Assembly: GCA_002869585.1 (NCBI GenBank)
Contig: PKUO01000105.1
Location: forward strand, 1 to 64,000
Direction: 5' to 3'
Source of the DNA: Sedimenticola sp.
GTDB lineage: Bacteria; Pseudomonadota; Gammaproteobacteria; Chromatiales; Chromatiaceae
Length of the DNA stretch: 64,000 nucleotides
Below the pieces are notes generated by a model, which saw nothing but the letters and a program-made list of their open reading frames with translations, was not told the DNA's origin and ran no database searches. A program made the position numbers and the translations under genes. Below are positions 7,371-15,933 of the stretch, piece by piece. Within the stretch, counting starts at the first letter, position 1; each line of letters begins with the position of its first letter.

Positions 7371-9116
7371 GTGAATTCGGTTCTATCATCCATTGTCACC
7401 CTGAATAACGACCAGAAAGGCTTGGCCCTGATTGTCGATGATGAACTCTCTAACCGGGTTATCCTCAAATCACTGCTGAAAAAAAATGGTTACGATGTCA
7501 TTCAGGCTGAAAATGGTGCCGAGGCCCTGCGCTTATGCATAGATACCAGACCAGACATCGTGTTCATGGACATCCGCATGCCGGTAATGGATGGCTATGA
7601 GGCGGTAAAAAGAATACGTGAGATAGATCTTCCCTACTTTCTTCCCATCATCTTTTTGACAGCGATGACCGATGAGGACGCCCTGTCCAAATGCATCGAC
7701 GTTGGTGGTGATGACTTTCTGACCAAACCCTTTTCGCACGCCATTCTCAGATCAAAAATCATCTCCATGGAGCGTATCAAAGCGCTGCATCACCGAACCA
7801 ACAGCCTAAGTGGCCAATTGATGAAAGATCAGGAGATGGCTGAATCAGTCTTTTCCGGAGCTGTATTGGCAAACAATGTCGCCGAAGACAAAATAGATCG
7901 CTTGCTGAAGCCGGCTGAGTTGTTCAGTGGCGACGTATTTCTGACCGCTTATGCGCCTTCACAGGACATGAATGTGCTGTTGGGTGATTTCACCGGTCAC
8001 GGCCTTGCGGCGGCGATCGGCGCCCTCCCTACATCCGAAGTGTTCCGGGCAATGACCAACAAGGGGTTTAACCCGGCCCAGATACTTGCAGGAATAAATC
8101 GAAAGCTTTTCACCCTGCTGCCTACTGGAATGTTCTTTGCCACCCAGTTTGTTTCTATCAGCCGTGATCTTGATTATGTAACCATCTCGAACTGCGGTAT
8201 GCCTGACATACTGATCCTTGATGGTATGACCGGGATGATCAAGGAGCGAGTGTCATCCAATAGCCTGCCCCTGGGGATAACGGAAGATATCGATTTCCAG
8301 GAAACCCTCGTCCGTATCAATATCCAGCCAGGTGACCGATTCCTGCTCATCAGTGACGGGGTTTCCGAGGCACGCAACTCGCTAAACGAGTATTTCGGCC
8401 AGAAACGGGTGGAGGAAGCCATCACCCGCAAGGGGGAGATGACGGCGTTTGACAGCATCGTTCACTCGCTCAAGTCCTTTTGCCAGGACGCCCCCCAGGA
8501 TGATGACATCAGCCTGGCGGAAATCCCTTGCACTACCGACATTCTTCCCGATTGGGATTCCCGAACTACTGACCCGAAGCCAAATAAGAACGAAACCTCG
8601 GAAGAAGATCCTATAGAGTTCACCCTGAAACTTACCGGAAAGAGACTGCGCGATGCCGATCCCGTTCCTCTGGTAATTAATCAGATACAGGAGATAGAGG
8701 GGCTGAGCAGGCATCGCAGGCACCTGTTTACCATTCTCACGGAACTGTATGTCAATGCGTTGGATCACGGCGTATTACGCCTCAGTTCTGAGCTGAAAAA
8801 CTCACCAGAGGGCTTCACCAAATATTTCTCGGCCCGTCAGCAGCGCCTGGCCGTGCTAAGCGACGGCTTTGTATCCATAAGCATCACCTCGTACTCATCA
8901 AAGGACCAGGGTAAAATACGCATCTCCGTTCGGGACAGCGGCGATGGCTTCGATGTCAGTGCCTACAGAAACAAAGTGGATGTAGGCTGTAACAGACTAT
9001 TTTCGGGAAGAGGCATTAAACTGGTCGAAGAGCTATGTGAATCGGTCATCTACCAGCAGAGTGGTAATTGCGTGGAAGCCGTCTATTTCTGGTCAAAGGA
9101 TGTGGATGCCGCCTGA
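7371..9116 (+). CDS. Response regulator with PP2C (RsbU-type) phosphatase and HATPase domains
   Basis: A partner-switching regulator of 581 residues in three parts. Receiver domain at about 18-135 (D23/D24, phospho-acceptor D67 in FMDIRMP, K119 in FLTKPF). SpoIIE/PP2C phosphatase at about 175-390, with metal Asp residues in ELFSGDVFL, LGDFTGHG, LLISDGVSEA and QDDDISL. RsbW-like ATPase at about 440-575 (N-box LYVNALDHG, RDSGDGFD, GRGIKLVEEL). The start is GTG with GGAG 7 nt upstream. An ATG at 7369 overlaps it but is followed at once by TGA. Phosphorylation should control dephosphorylation of an anti-sigma-antagonist-like partner, which is not encoded nearby. Confidence 0.93.
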   Translation: MNSVLSSIVTLNNDQKGLALIVDDELSNRVILKSLLKKNGYDVIQAENGAEALRLCIDTRPDIVFMDIRMPVMDGYEAVKRIREIDLPYFLPIIFLTAMTDEDALSKCIDVGGDDFLTKPFSHAILRSKIISMERIKALHHRTNSLSGQLMKDQEMAESVFSGAVLANNVAEDKIDRLLKPAELFSGDVFLTAYAPSQDMNVLLGDFTGHGLAAAIGALPTSEVFRAMTNKGFNPAQILAGINRKLFTLLPTGMFFATQFVSISRDLDYVTISNCGMPDILILDGMTGMIKERVSSNSLPLGITEDIDFQETLVRINIQPGDRFLLISDGVSEARNSLNEYFGQKRVEEAITRKGEMTAFDSIVHSLKSFCQDAPQDDDISLAEIPCTTDILPDWDSRTTDPKPNKNETSEEDPIEFTLKLTGKRLRDADPVPLVINQIQEIEGLSRHRRHLFTILTELYVNALDHGVLRLSSELKNSPEGFTKYFSARQQRLAVLSDGFVSISITSYSSKDQGKIRISVRDSGDGFDVSAYRNKVDVGCNRLFSGRGIKLVEELCESVIYQQSGNCVEAVYFWSKDVDAA

Positions 9117-9162
9117 AAATCTCGCCGCAGCTGGTCGATTCCAATAAATAGGGCTTCAAAAA

Positions 9163-9208
9163 GTTCTTTTTTTGTTCTATATACTCTATAATAGAACCTG
9201 TTTAGAAC
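9163..9208 (+). promoter_or_regulatory. lexA promoter with two facing GTTC-N7-GTTC operators
   Basis: GTTC (9163-9166)-N7-GTTC (9174-9177) is followed, on the opposite strand, by GAAC (9194-9197)-N7-GAAC (9205-9208). A perfect -10 TATAAT (9187-9192) sits between the two direct-repeat operators; the -35 is weak and overlaps the first operator. GTTC-N7-GTTC is the LexA box described for Alphaproteobacteria, so this looks like lexA autoregulation. No E. coli-type CTGT-N8-ACAG box is present. Confidence 0.8.
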
Positions 9209-9222
9209 ATGAGAGCCTCGAT

Positions 9223-9831
9223 ATGGACCAGCCTTTAACCCGTCGCCAGCAGGAAATCTATGAATACATTCAGGATCATCTGGAGGAGTTTCCCCACCCG
9301 CCTACACTCGATGAGTTATGCAACGCATTGGGCATGAGTTCAAAAGGCTCCCTGCATAAACAGATTCAGGCCCTGATCGAGGCCGGTCTGGTGGAGCCGA
9401 TGAATAACAAGCGTCGAGGCATCCGCCTGACACACTCCCCTGATCATCAGGGTAACGAATTACCCATGCTGGGATATATCGCTGCAGGTCGACCGATTGA
9501 AGCGATCAACCATCAGACCAGGATTCCGGTGCCAGAGATGCTGCGCACCACCAAACCCTGCTATGTTCTCACTGTTAAGGGTGATTCGATGATCGACGAA
9601 GGCATTCTCGATGGCGATATGATTGTTATCGAGCAACGCTCCAGCGCCAGAAACGGGGAGATCATAGTCGCACTGATCGAAGGCAGCGATGCAACCCTGA
9701 AACGCATTGAGCAAAAACCGGGAGAGGTTATTCTGCACCCCGCCAACGCTGCCATGCAGCCGATGATATTCTCACCCGAACAGGTTGAGATCCAGGGTGT
9801 GCTCGTGGGACAAATGCGCCAATACCATTGA
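9223..9831 (+). CDS. lexA: LexA repressor
   Basis: SOS repressor of 202 residues. Winged-helix DNA-binding domain at 1-70; self-cleavage site A88-G89 in YIAAGRP; catalytic S122 in GDSM and K160 in TLKRIE, the serine/lysine dyad of the S24 peptidase fold. The recognition-helix segment reads SSKGSLHKQI, closer to the SKSGIHRLI type of alphaproteobacterial LexA than to the E. coli type. I chose ATG 9223 over an upstream in-frame ATG at 9172, because 9172 lies inside the operator/promoter and 202 residues is the usual length. It is preceded by a double operator and shares strand and direction with the partner-switch regulator. Confidence 0.97.
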   Translation: MDQPLTRRQQEIYEYIQDHLEEFPHPPTLDELCNALGMSSKGSLHKQIQALIEAGLVEPMNNKRRGIRLTHSPDHQGNELPMLGYIAAGRPIEAINHQTRIPVPEMLRTTKPCYVLTVKGDSMIDEGILDGDMIVIEQRSSARNGEIIVALIEGSDATLKRIEQKPGEVILHPANAAMQPMIFSPEQVEIQGVLVGQMRQYH

Positions 9832-9858
9832 TGATCCGATCATCAACACAGATCCAAT

Positions 9859-10200
9859 TCAATTGGGCTGATAGTTAAAGGTGATTTCCTGGTGCTTCTT
9901 GATCGCTACCCGGGCATAGAGATCGAAACCATCAAACTCGGCATTTCCCGGCTTTGCGTGATTCAGGAAACGTAACAGGTTTTTTCCACTTCGACCTATC
10001 GCCTTGTCCTCTTCACCATGATCGTAGACCCATAAGACATAGGTTCCATTGCGTTTCGCATCGGGTCCATGATAGGTGCCTATGTATTCGCCTTTTTTGA
10101 TATTGCGTGTGGCGAAAAGCCCGGTACCGTGAATTTCTGATGATGCGGAGTAGACGGTTTCACGCAACTCCTGATTTTTGATCTTTTTTGGGAACGACAT
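9859..10200 (-). CDS. Small SET-domain protein
   Basis: A stand-alone SET domain of 113 residues: the N-terminal strand region SSEIHGTGLFATRNIKKGEYIGTY, the cofactor-binding pseudoknot motif RFLNHAKPGNAEF, and the closing EITFNY. SET proteins transfer methyl groups from S-adenosylmethionine to lysine side chains. The bacterial substrate is unknown and there are no flanking targeting domains. It converges with lexA and follows the ArnD-like gene by 20 nt on the same strand, so the two are probably cotranscribed. Confidence 0.85.
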   Translation of the reverse strand: MSFPKKIKNQELRETVYSASSEIHGTGLFATRNIKKGEYIGTYHGPDAKRNGTYVLWVYDHGEEDKAIGRSGKNLLRFLNHAKPGNAEFDGFDLYARVAIKKHQEITFNYQPN

Positions 10201-10220
10201 TTGGCTGATCTACCCTGAAT

Positions 10221-11057
10221 TCACTCTTTAACAACAGGCAGGCTTTGGATCAGCATATCATCACCGTTATCCGCAACCCTGCCCCATCCAATCTGATGCT
10301 GCCCGATTGTAGCAAGATTATTGGAGGCAAGCAGTTCCCCCATTGTCATGAAATCCCACTGTGAGCCTTTCCACATCACAATCAGCTTTTCAAATATCGT
10401 CAGGTGTTCACTCTCTGCATTGATGTTGAACACCTCACCATGCGGATAGATTCTCTGGGACTCGGCAAAAATATACTCGTGGACGTTATCCCGTGTCACA
10501 CCCGGCCTGTTCAGCACCTCATCAATGGAGGGAAGCGTCGTCGGAACCTGCGGACAACTGGAGGTCACATCCTGGAGTTTTGGAAAAAAGATGGTTTTTC
10601 CACGAACATCGCTGGCGTATTTCATCGCGTATCTCTCTTCCAGAGAAAGCAATGCGGGGTTGCCCTGCCAATTCGAAGCCGCATGAAACACCGGGGGCTG
10701 ATTGAACAGTGAATTGAATGCAGCGAGTGCCTTTTCGAACTGCTGCTCAGTCCAACTGTTGTTCTGCAAACCTGCCTCTGCAATCCAGGCGCTAGGATCA
10801 AACGCTGCCATGCCTAACTCATGTCCAGCCTGTTGGATTGCCAGCAGTGAATTTTTTGCATTATTGGCAATCTGGTGTCTGGCGGGTGAAAACTTGTGTG
10901 CTAAAGATATTGCCAGACCGCCAGATTGCCTTTCAGGGCCAAGGCTCAGGGCGAAACTGGCCTTGACCTGGTGTTCTGCCAACATCTTGAGCAATACCGG
11001 CAGACCTTGTTTGGCGCCTCGCAGCGTGTCGACGCAGATTCTGAATGCGATACGCAA
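10221..11057 (-). CDS. ArnD-like polysaccharide deacetylase homologue lacking catalytic residues
   Basis: A protein of 278 residues aligning by eye with ArnD (the deformylase of the lipid A aminoarabinose pathway) from its start (ICVDTLRG versus IDVDTFRG) to late motifs (KYASDVRG, VPTTLPSIDEV, EVFNINAESE). Key positions have changed. The first Asp of the NodB D-V-D motif is Cys (C8), and the two metal His residues of GLHAWDHHAW are Ala and Pro (A83, P87 in GMAAFDPSAW). The protein may bind a related lipid-linked sugar without hydrolysing it, or use other chemistry. No other arn genes are nearby. It starts 44 nt downstream of tex on the same strand. Confidence 0.75.
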   Translation of the reverse strand: MRIAFRICVDTLRGAKQGLPVLLKMLAEHQVKASFALSLGPERQSGGLAISLAHKFSPARHQIANNAKNSLLAIQQAGHELGMAAFDPSAWIAEAGLQNNSWTEQQFEKALAAFNSLFNQPPVFHAASNWQGNPALLSLEERYAMKYASDVRGKTIFFPKLQDVTSSCPQVPTTLPSIDEVLNRPGVTRDNVHEYIFAESQRIYPHGEVFNINAESEHLTIFEKLIVMWKGSQWDFMTMGELLASNNLATIGQHQIGWGRVADNGDDMLIQSLPVVKE

Positions 11058-11101
11058 TTTATCCCGTTCCTCCGTTATACATTTTATGCTTCTAAATAAT
11101 T

Positions 11102-13408
11102 CTAGCGTTTTCCGCCCAAGGCATTGGCCAATGCCGCAGCCATGGCACCCTGGGGTTGACTGCCCTGATCTGTGTTCTGCTTGACCTTTCTGCGGCCCTG
11201 CGCTTTCTCTCTGTTTGAGATTTGCGGCTGCTGTGGCTTTTCGATGGCATCACCCAGACGCATGGTCAGGGCTATTCTGCGACGATCCTTATCTACCCCA
11301 GTCACTTTGACCTTCACCAGATCACCCGCCTTGACCACCTCCCGGGGGTCTTTGATGAATTTTTCAGACATGGCGGAGATATGTACCAGCCCGTCCTGAT
11401 GAACGCCAATATCGATAAAGGCGCCAAAGTTGGTGACATTGGTAACCACACCTTCCAGCACCATCCCTTCCTCAAGGTCTGAGATCTCCTCAACGCCATC
11501 CTTGAAGGTGGCAGTTTTGAATTCACCGCGCGGATCTCTGCCCGGCTTTTCCAGCTCAGCGATGATATCGATAATGGTCGGTTCACCGAATCGCTCGTCC
11601 GTGTAATCCGCTGCCTTGAGTGAGCGCAGATAAGGTACATCGCCGATCATCTGGCTGAGACTCCGACCCGCCCGGTCCAGAATTTTTTCAACCACCGGGT
11701 AAGATTCAGGATGCACAGATGAGGCATCCAGCGGGTTTTCACCATTGCTGACCTTTAAAAAGCCCGCCGCCTGCTCAAAGGTTTTATCGCCAAGACGTGG
11801 GACGCTAAGCAGTTGATTTCTATTGGTAAAAACCCCCTTCTCATTGCGAAACTTGACGATATTGTCAGCCAGAGTTTTGCTCAGGCCGGATACCTGTTCC
11901 AATAGAGCCGGAGATGCGGTATTCACATCGACCCCGACCAGATTCACACAATCTTCCACGATATTGTTCAGGGTACGGACCAGGCGTGTCTGATTGACAT
12001 CGTGCTGGTACTGTCCGACTCCGATCGACTTGTGTTCGATCTTTACCAGCTCAGCCAAGGGATCCTGCAAGCGCCGTGCAATGGAAACCGCTCCGCGCAA
12101 CGAGACGTCCAGATCAGGCAGTTCAGACGATGCCAGCTCAGAGGCCGAATAGACGGAAGCCCCTGCCTCACTGACGACGATTTTCTGCAGCTTCAGCTCA
12201 GGGTTTTGTTTGATCAGATCAAGGGCAAGTCGGTCGGTCTCGCGTGAAGCCGTTCCATTGCCGATACTCAGTAATCTGACACCATGTTTTTTAGCCAGTT
12301 GCGCCAGAAGCATGAGGGATTCATCCCAGCGCTTTTGCGGTGCGTGTGGATAGATAGTCGCGGTATCCAGCACTTTGCCGGTCGCATCGACGACTGCCAC
12401 CTTGACGCCCGTACGCAATCCGGGGTCCAGTCCCATGATGGTGAAACTGCCGGCAGGTGCGGCAAGCAACAGGTCTTTCAGATTGCTGCCAAAAACCCGT
12501 ATCGCCTCCTCCTCGGCGGATTCGCGCAGACCCATCTTCAGCTCCAGATCGAGATGGGTGAAGATCTTGACTTTCCATGCCCAGCGAACGGTCTCTGACA
12601 GCCAGGAATCCGCAGGTCTGCCGAGATCCTCTATCTGCATGTGTCTGGCAATCATCAACTCACAGGGTGAGGTTCCCGACAGCTCCTCATCGACCACCAT
12701 TTCAACATTCAGCAGCCCTTCATTCCGGCCCCGAAACAACGCCAGGGCGCGATGTGAGGGTATTGTCTTTATCGTCTCTGAATAGTCGAAATAGTCTGAG
12801 AACTTGCTTGCCTCGCTCTCTTTGCCCTTTGTCACCGTGGATTTGAGCACAGCGTTGTCCCAGAGATAGCTCCTCAGCTGGCCCAGCAGTTGCGCCTCTT
12901 CGGAAAATCTCTCCATGAGTATCTGCCGTGCGCCATCGAGAACGGCCTTTTCATCAGGGAAGCCCAGATCGGAATTAATGAAATCCGCGGCCGCCTGTTG
13001 CGGGTCCGTTTCAGGCTTGCTCAGCAACAACTCGGCCAGTGGTTCGATACCCGCCTCCCTGGCGATCTGCGCCTTGGTGCGACGCTTGGGCTTGTAGGGC
13101 AAATAGAGGTCTTCTAGGGTAGTCTTGGTATCCGCTGATACGATCGATTGTTTCAGCGAATCAGTGAGCTTGCCCTGCTCGCTGATGGTTTTGAGGATAG
13201 TCGTTCTGCGCTCTTCCAACTCCCGCAAATAGGTCAAGCGATCTTCGAGATGGCGCAACTGCACATCATCCAGCCCACCGGTTTTCTCTTTCCGGTAACG
13301 TGCAATGAATGGGACTGTCGCACCCTCGTCAAGTAACGCGACGGCGGAAGCCACCTGTGTTTCGTGTGCGGAAAGCTCTTGTGCGATAAGTTTAATGATT
13401 TTCTGCAT
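11102..13408 (-). CDS. tex: Transcription accessory protein Tex
   Basis: Nucleic-acid-binding protein of 768 residues, matching the family length. In order: Tex N-terminal helical domain (1-190), YqgF/RuvC-like RNase H fold (about 325-450, [17 protein letters not shown]), helix-hairpin-helix repeats (about 490-560, [26 protein letters not shown]) and a C-terminal S1 RNA-binding domain (about 645-715, [21 protein letters not shown]), then a basic low-complexity tail. Tex proteins are linked to transcription and stress tolerance. The next genes downstream are ArnD-like and SET. Confidence 0.97.
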   Translation of the reverse strand: MQKIIKLIAQELSAHETQVASAVALLDEGATVPFIARYRKEKTGGLDDVQLRHLEDRLTYLRELEERRTTILKTISEQGKLTDSLKQSIVSADTKTTLEDLYLPYKPKRRTKAQIAREAGIEPLAELLLSKPETDPQQAAADFINSDLGFPDEKAVLDGARQILMERFSEEAQLLGQLRSYLWDNAVLKSTVTKGKESEASKFSDYFDYSETIKTIPSHRALALFRGRNEGLLNVEMVVDEELSGTSPCELMIARHMQIEDLGRPADSWLSETVRWAWKVKIFTHLDLELKMGLRESAEEEAIRVFGSNLKDLLLAAPAGSFTIMGLDPGLRTGVKVAVVDATGKVLDTATIYPHAPQKRWDESLMLLAQLAKKHGVRLLSIGNGTASRETDRLALDLIKQNPELKLQKIVVSEAGASVYSASELASSELPDLDVSLRGAVSIARRLQDPLAELVKIEHKSIGVGQYQHDVNQTRLVRTLNNIVEDCVNLVGVDVNTASPALLEQVSGLSKTLADNIVKFRNEKGVFTNRNQLLSVPRLGDKTFEQAAGFLKVSNGENPLDASSVHPESYPVVEKILDRAGRSLSQMIGDVPYLRSLKAADYTDERFGEPTIIDIIAELEKPGRDPRGEFKTATFKDGVEEISDLEEGMVLEGVVTNVTNFGAFIDIGVHQDGLVHISAMSEKFIKDPREVVKAGDLVKVKVTGVDKDRRRIALTMRLGDAIEKPQQPQISNREKAQGRRKVKQNTDQGSQPQGAMAAALANALGGKR

Positions 13409-13482
13409 AATAACTACAATGCCCGTCTATAAATAAAAACCGAATAGCCAGTATTCGGTTGGACTGATAATGGGGGGTTTAA

Positions 13483-13680
13483 TTAGATTCGGCAGCTATC
13501 GCCATACACTGCCATGATGGCTTGCAACTCTTTTAGAACCTGCTGGCGCTCATCTTCCCTGAGACCCAGGATTTCAGGAACAGTTTTACCGTGCTGCAGA
13601 TTGTCGATATCGTGCCTCACCAGTTCACAGCCCTTGTTGCAGATCGCCTCAACGCAGGCGTTAATTTTGTAACTATCCAT
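13483..13680 (-). CDS. Small conserved-looking hypothetical protein
   Basis: Sixty-five residues, no signal peptide, predicted mainly helical. Four Cys residues (ACVEAICNKGCEL near the N-terminus and one in GDSCRI at the end) could bind metal or form disulfides, but no known motif fits. It lies upstream of tex on the same strand with a 74-nt gap, and divergent from the SOS-like promoter at 13752. I do not recognise it. The coding call rests on an intact frame with balanced composition and no competing gene. Confidence 0.55.
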   Translation of the reverse strand: MDSYKINACVEAICNKGCELVRHDIDNLQHGKTVPEILGLREDERQQVLKELQAIMAVYGDSCRI

Positions 13681-13751
13681 CCCTAATTGCTCAATTCCGA
13701 GTGCATAAATTATAGCCCAGATATTCCCGAAACTCTTTCACATAAAAAAAT

Positions 13752-13798
13752 GTTCTTCTTTTGTTCTCTTTATGCTACATTAAGAACCAATGGAGAAC
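13752..13798 (+). promoter_or_regulatory. Second SOS-like double operator (GTTC-N7-GTTC / GAAC-N7-GAAC)
   Basis: GTTC (13752-13755)-N7-GTTC (13763-13766), then GAAC (13784-13787)-N7-GAAC (13795-13798). Order, orientation and half-site spacing are the same as at lexA (9163-9208); the distance between the two boxes is one base longer. The likely -10 is TACATT (13776-13781), in the same place as TATAAT at lexA. Transcription would enter the 56-codon gene at 13857 with a leader of about 70 nt. Confidence 0.75.
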
Positions 13799-13856
13799 TT
13801 ATGTCGATAGCAGGGATAGAATGAACTGAAAACATTAACCGATTGAGGTGTACAAA

Positions 13857-14027
13857 ATGGCTATGCGTTCAAATTATGTGATGCGTGATCAGGTCCGTGA
13901 GCTCGTGCCCAGCATCATGGAATATGATGTTACCCGTGACAGGCATAGATCTGAAACCCCAATGCATTTACTGGCTGTGGCCGTGGTTACAGCTGTCTAT
14001 CTCCTAGCCATGGCTATTTCTGGTTGA
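13857..14027 (+). CDS. Putative SOS-regulated tail-anchored small membrane protein
   Basis: Fifty-six codons, ATG to TGA. Residues 1-36 are polar and charged (MAMRSNYVMRDQVREL, EYDVTRDRHRSETP). Residues 37-55 form one hydrophobic helix (HLLAVAVVTAVYLLAMA) that ends at the C-terminus, so the protein is tail-anchored with its N-terminus in the cytoplasm. TGAGGTG precedes the ATG by 7 nt. It is the only ORF behind the SOS-like operator at 13752-13798 and ends 3 bases before the pabB stop on the other strand. Small single-pass proteins under LexA control (YneA, SidA, DidA, TisB) block division or depolarise membranes. A like role here is inference; no sequence family is recognised. Confidence 0.7.
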   Translation: MAMRSNYVMRDQVRELVPSIMEYDVTRDRHRSETPMHLLAVAVVTAVYLLAMAISG

Positions 14028-14030
14028 TGA

Positions 14031-15401
14031 TTACGCCATACCCAGGAGATCGAACATGCCCTTGGCCTTGTGGTAGGTCTCCAGGTATTCCTCATCAGCC
14101 ACAGAATCAGCCACAATTCCACCGCCTGATGAATAGGCCAAAATTCCCGTCTTATACAGGAAGGTTCGGATGGCGATATTGCTATCCATATCGCCATCAT
14201 AGCCGATGTATCCGATTGCTCCGCAATACACCCCGCGTCGGTGCGGTTCCAACTCTTCAATGATCTCCATTGCACGCAGTTTTGGCGCTCCGGTTATCGA
14301 CCCCCCGGGGAAAGCCGATCTCAAGAGTGACAGGGCATCCTGATTATCAGCCAAAATACCTCTTATGGTGCTGACCAGATGGTGGACGTTGGGAAATGAC
14401 TCGATATCGAAAAGTTTTAATACCTGGATAGAACCCGGCACGCATGTCTTGCCCAGGTCATTTCTGAGCAGATCGACAATCATCAGGTTTTCGGCCCTAT
14501 CCTTTTTACTTTCCGCCAGTTCGTCCATATTCTGCCTGTCAATCTGGCTGACCGGCGAACGCGGACGTGTCCCTTTGATCGGCTTGGTCTCCACCTGGTC
14601 CGATCTCAACTCCAGAAAACGTTCCGGAGAACTGCTGAGTATCTGCCCAAATGGCAGATTCAGGAATGCACTGTACGGGGATGGGTTGAGCTTGCGCAGT
14701 TTTCTGTAAACCGACCACATATTTCCCCGGCATGGCACACTGAAGCGTTGCGAGAGGTTCACCTGATAACAATCACCGGCGGTTATGTATTGCTGAATCT
14801 TATTGAAAGCCGCCTGATATTCACCCCTGGTCATGTTGGAGGTCGGGGTATCTTCAATGGCAAGGTCCGCTACCTGTCGTCCTTCAGTCGGGTTGGAGAA
14901 GATATCAACCAGGCTATCCCACTTTCGATGGGTTGATTCATCTCGGCCTGCGCTGATCAGAAAAGTCTTTCTTTCCTTGTGATCAACGACTACCGCCCAG
15001 TCATAGATCCCGACAGCCAGATCGGGTATTTGTGCGTCATCTTTGGCCAAGGCGGGCAACCTCTCGATGCGACGTGCAAGATCGTATCCGAAATAGCCCA
15101 TTGCGCCACCGATAAATGGGTGTGGGCCGGTATTGCCAACAGGTTCTCCGAGCAGTCCCCGAAGCAACTGGAAGGGATCATCGGTTGATTGATGAATTGC
15201 CCCCTGAGAGGCTATCTGACTTAACTGGTCTTTGGTTGTGAGGGTCGCGACAGGTTCTGTTGCAATGATGTCATAGCGGCCGTACGCGGATTCCGGTCGA
15301 CAACTGTCCAGAAATACCGTCCAGGGTGAATTTGCAACCTGATTGACCAGAATCGAACTATCCTGGTGATAGGGAATTTCCTGTTGCAGAAGTTTACTCA
15401 T
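14031..15401 (-). CDS. pabB: Aminodeoxychorismate synthase component I
   Basis: Converts chorismate and ammonia to 4-amino-4-deoxychorismate for folate synthesis, together with the PabA amidotransferase. The 456 residues contain the anthranilate-synthase I N-terminal domain and the chorismate-binding domain. PIKGTRPR carries the Lys that marks PabB (TrpE has PIAGT), and GGSITGAPKLRAMEIIEE and YCGAIGYIG are the usual active-site blocks. Length is normal. No pabA or pabC is adjacent. It is convergent with the small SOS-like gene with a 3-nt gap, so neither has room for a terminator. Confidence 0.95.
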   Translation of the reverse strand: MSKLLQQEIPYHQDSSILVNQVANSPWTVFLDSCRPESAYGRYDIIATEPVATLTTKDQLSQIASQGAIHQSTDDPFQLLRGLLGEPVGNTGPHPFIGGAMGYFGYDLARRIERLPALAKDDAQIPDLAVGIYDWAVVVDHKERKTFLISAGRDESTHRKWDSLVDIFSNPTEGRQVADLAIEDTPTSNMTRGEYQAAFNKIQQYITAGDCYQVNLSQRFSVPCRGNMWSVYRKLRKLNPSPYSAFLNLPFGQILSSSPERFLELRSDQVETKPIKGTRPRSPVSQIDRQNMDELAESKKDRAENLMIVDLLRNDLGKTCVPGSIQVLKLFDIESFPNVHHLVSTIRGILADNQDALSLLRSAFPGGSITGAPKLRAMEIIEELEPHRRGVYCGAIGYIGYDGDMDSNIAIRTFLYKTGILAYSSGGGIVADSVADEEYLETYHKAKGMFDLLGMA

Positions 15402-15508
15402 CTACACCCAATGAATCTGTGAGTTTGTAAATCAGGCGGGACAAGGAATCTGCTTGGAAAAGCAGTCTGTTCGTGTGAAATGAGTGGGATTTTCTATCAG
15501 AAAAACAG

Positions 15509-15542
15509 TTTCGCCGTTCGAAACCACGGCCGAACGACGAAA
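15509..15542 (-). terminator. Possible terminator downstream of ihfB
   Basis: A 12-bp stem (15509-15520 / 15531-15542) with one mismatch and a 10-nt loop, 27 nt after the ihfB stop on the reverse strand. It is followed in that direction by a T-rich stretch. Plausible but not strong. Confidence 0.45.
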
Positions 15543-15569
15543 TAAAAACTTCAGGCCTGGTTCTCTGAA

Positions 15570-15866
15570 CTACGCTTCGTTTTCCAGTGCACTGTTTACC
15601 CGATCACGCAGCTCTTTTCCCGGTTTGAAATGGGGAACATATTTGCCGGTGAGTACAACTGACTCGCCCGTCTTTGGATTACGTCCCTGGCGAGGCGGCC
15701 TATAGTGGAGAGAAAAACTGCCAAATCCACGAATCTCAATACGCTCACCTGACGCAAGCGCCTGACTCATCTGCTCGAGAATACATTTCACCGCCAACTC
15801 TATGTCTCTATAGGCCAGGTGACTCTGTTCCTTGGCGATGACGTCAATCAACTCAGATTTTGTCAT
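15570..15866 (-). CDS. ihfB: Integration host factor subunit beta
   Basis: DNA-bending histone-like protein of 98 residues that pairs with IHF-alpha. It shows the HU/IHF fold: [11 protein letters not shown] at the start, [31 protein letters not shown] across the beta-arm (IHF-beta type, with the intercalating Pro in RNPKTGE), and [15 protein letters not shown] at the end. The place after rpsA is the standard one for ihfB rather than ihfA. Confidence 0.97.
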   Translation of the reverse strand: MTKSELIDVIAKEQSHLAYRDIELAVKCILEQMSQALASGERIEIRGFGSFSLHYRPPRQGRNPKTGESVVLTGKYVPHFKPGKELRDRVNSALENEA

Positions 15867-15933
15867 TCTTTTTTTACTCCGCTAAATAGCTGGGGCCACT
15901 AGGACCCCAGCAACACGCATACATCAGACGATG

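Noticed and set aside
9172-9222. Upstream in-frame ATG for lexA
   Set aside because: It lies within the first operator and upstream of the -10, so it could not be transcribed from this promoter.
9828-9846. Palindrome TTGATGAT-CCG-ATCATCAA at the lexA stop
   Set aside because: It lacks a T-run and overlaps the stop codon; not a convincing terminator or operator.
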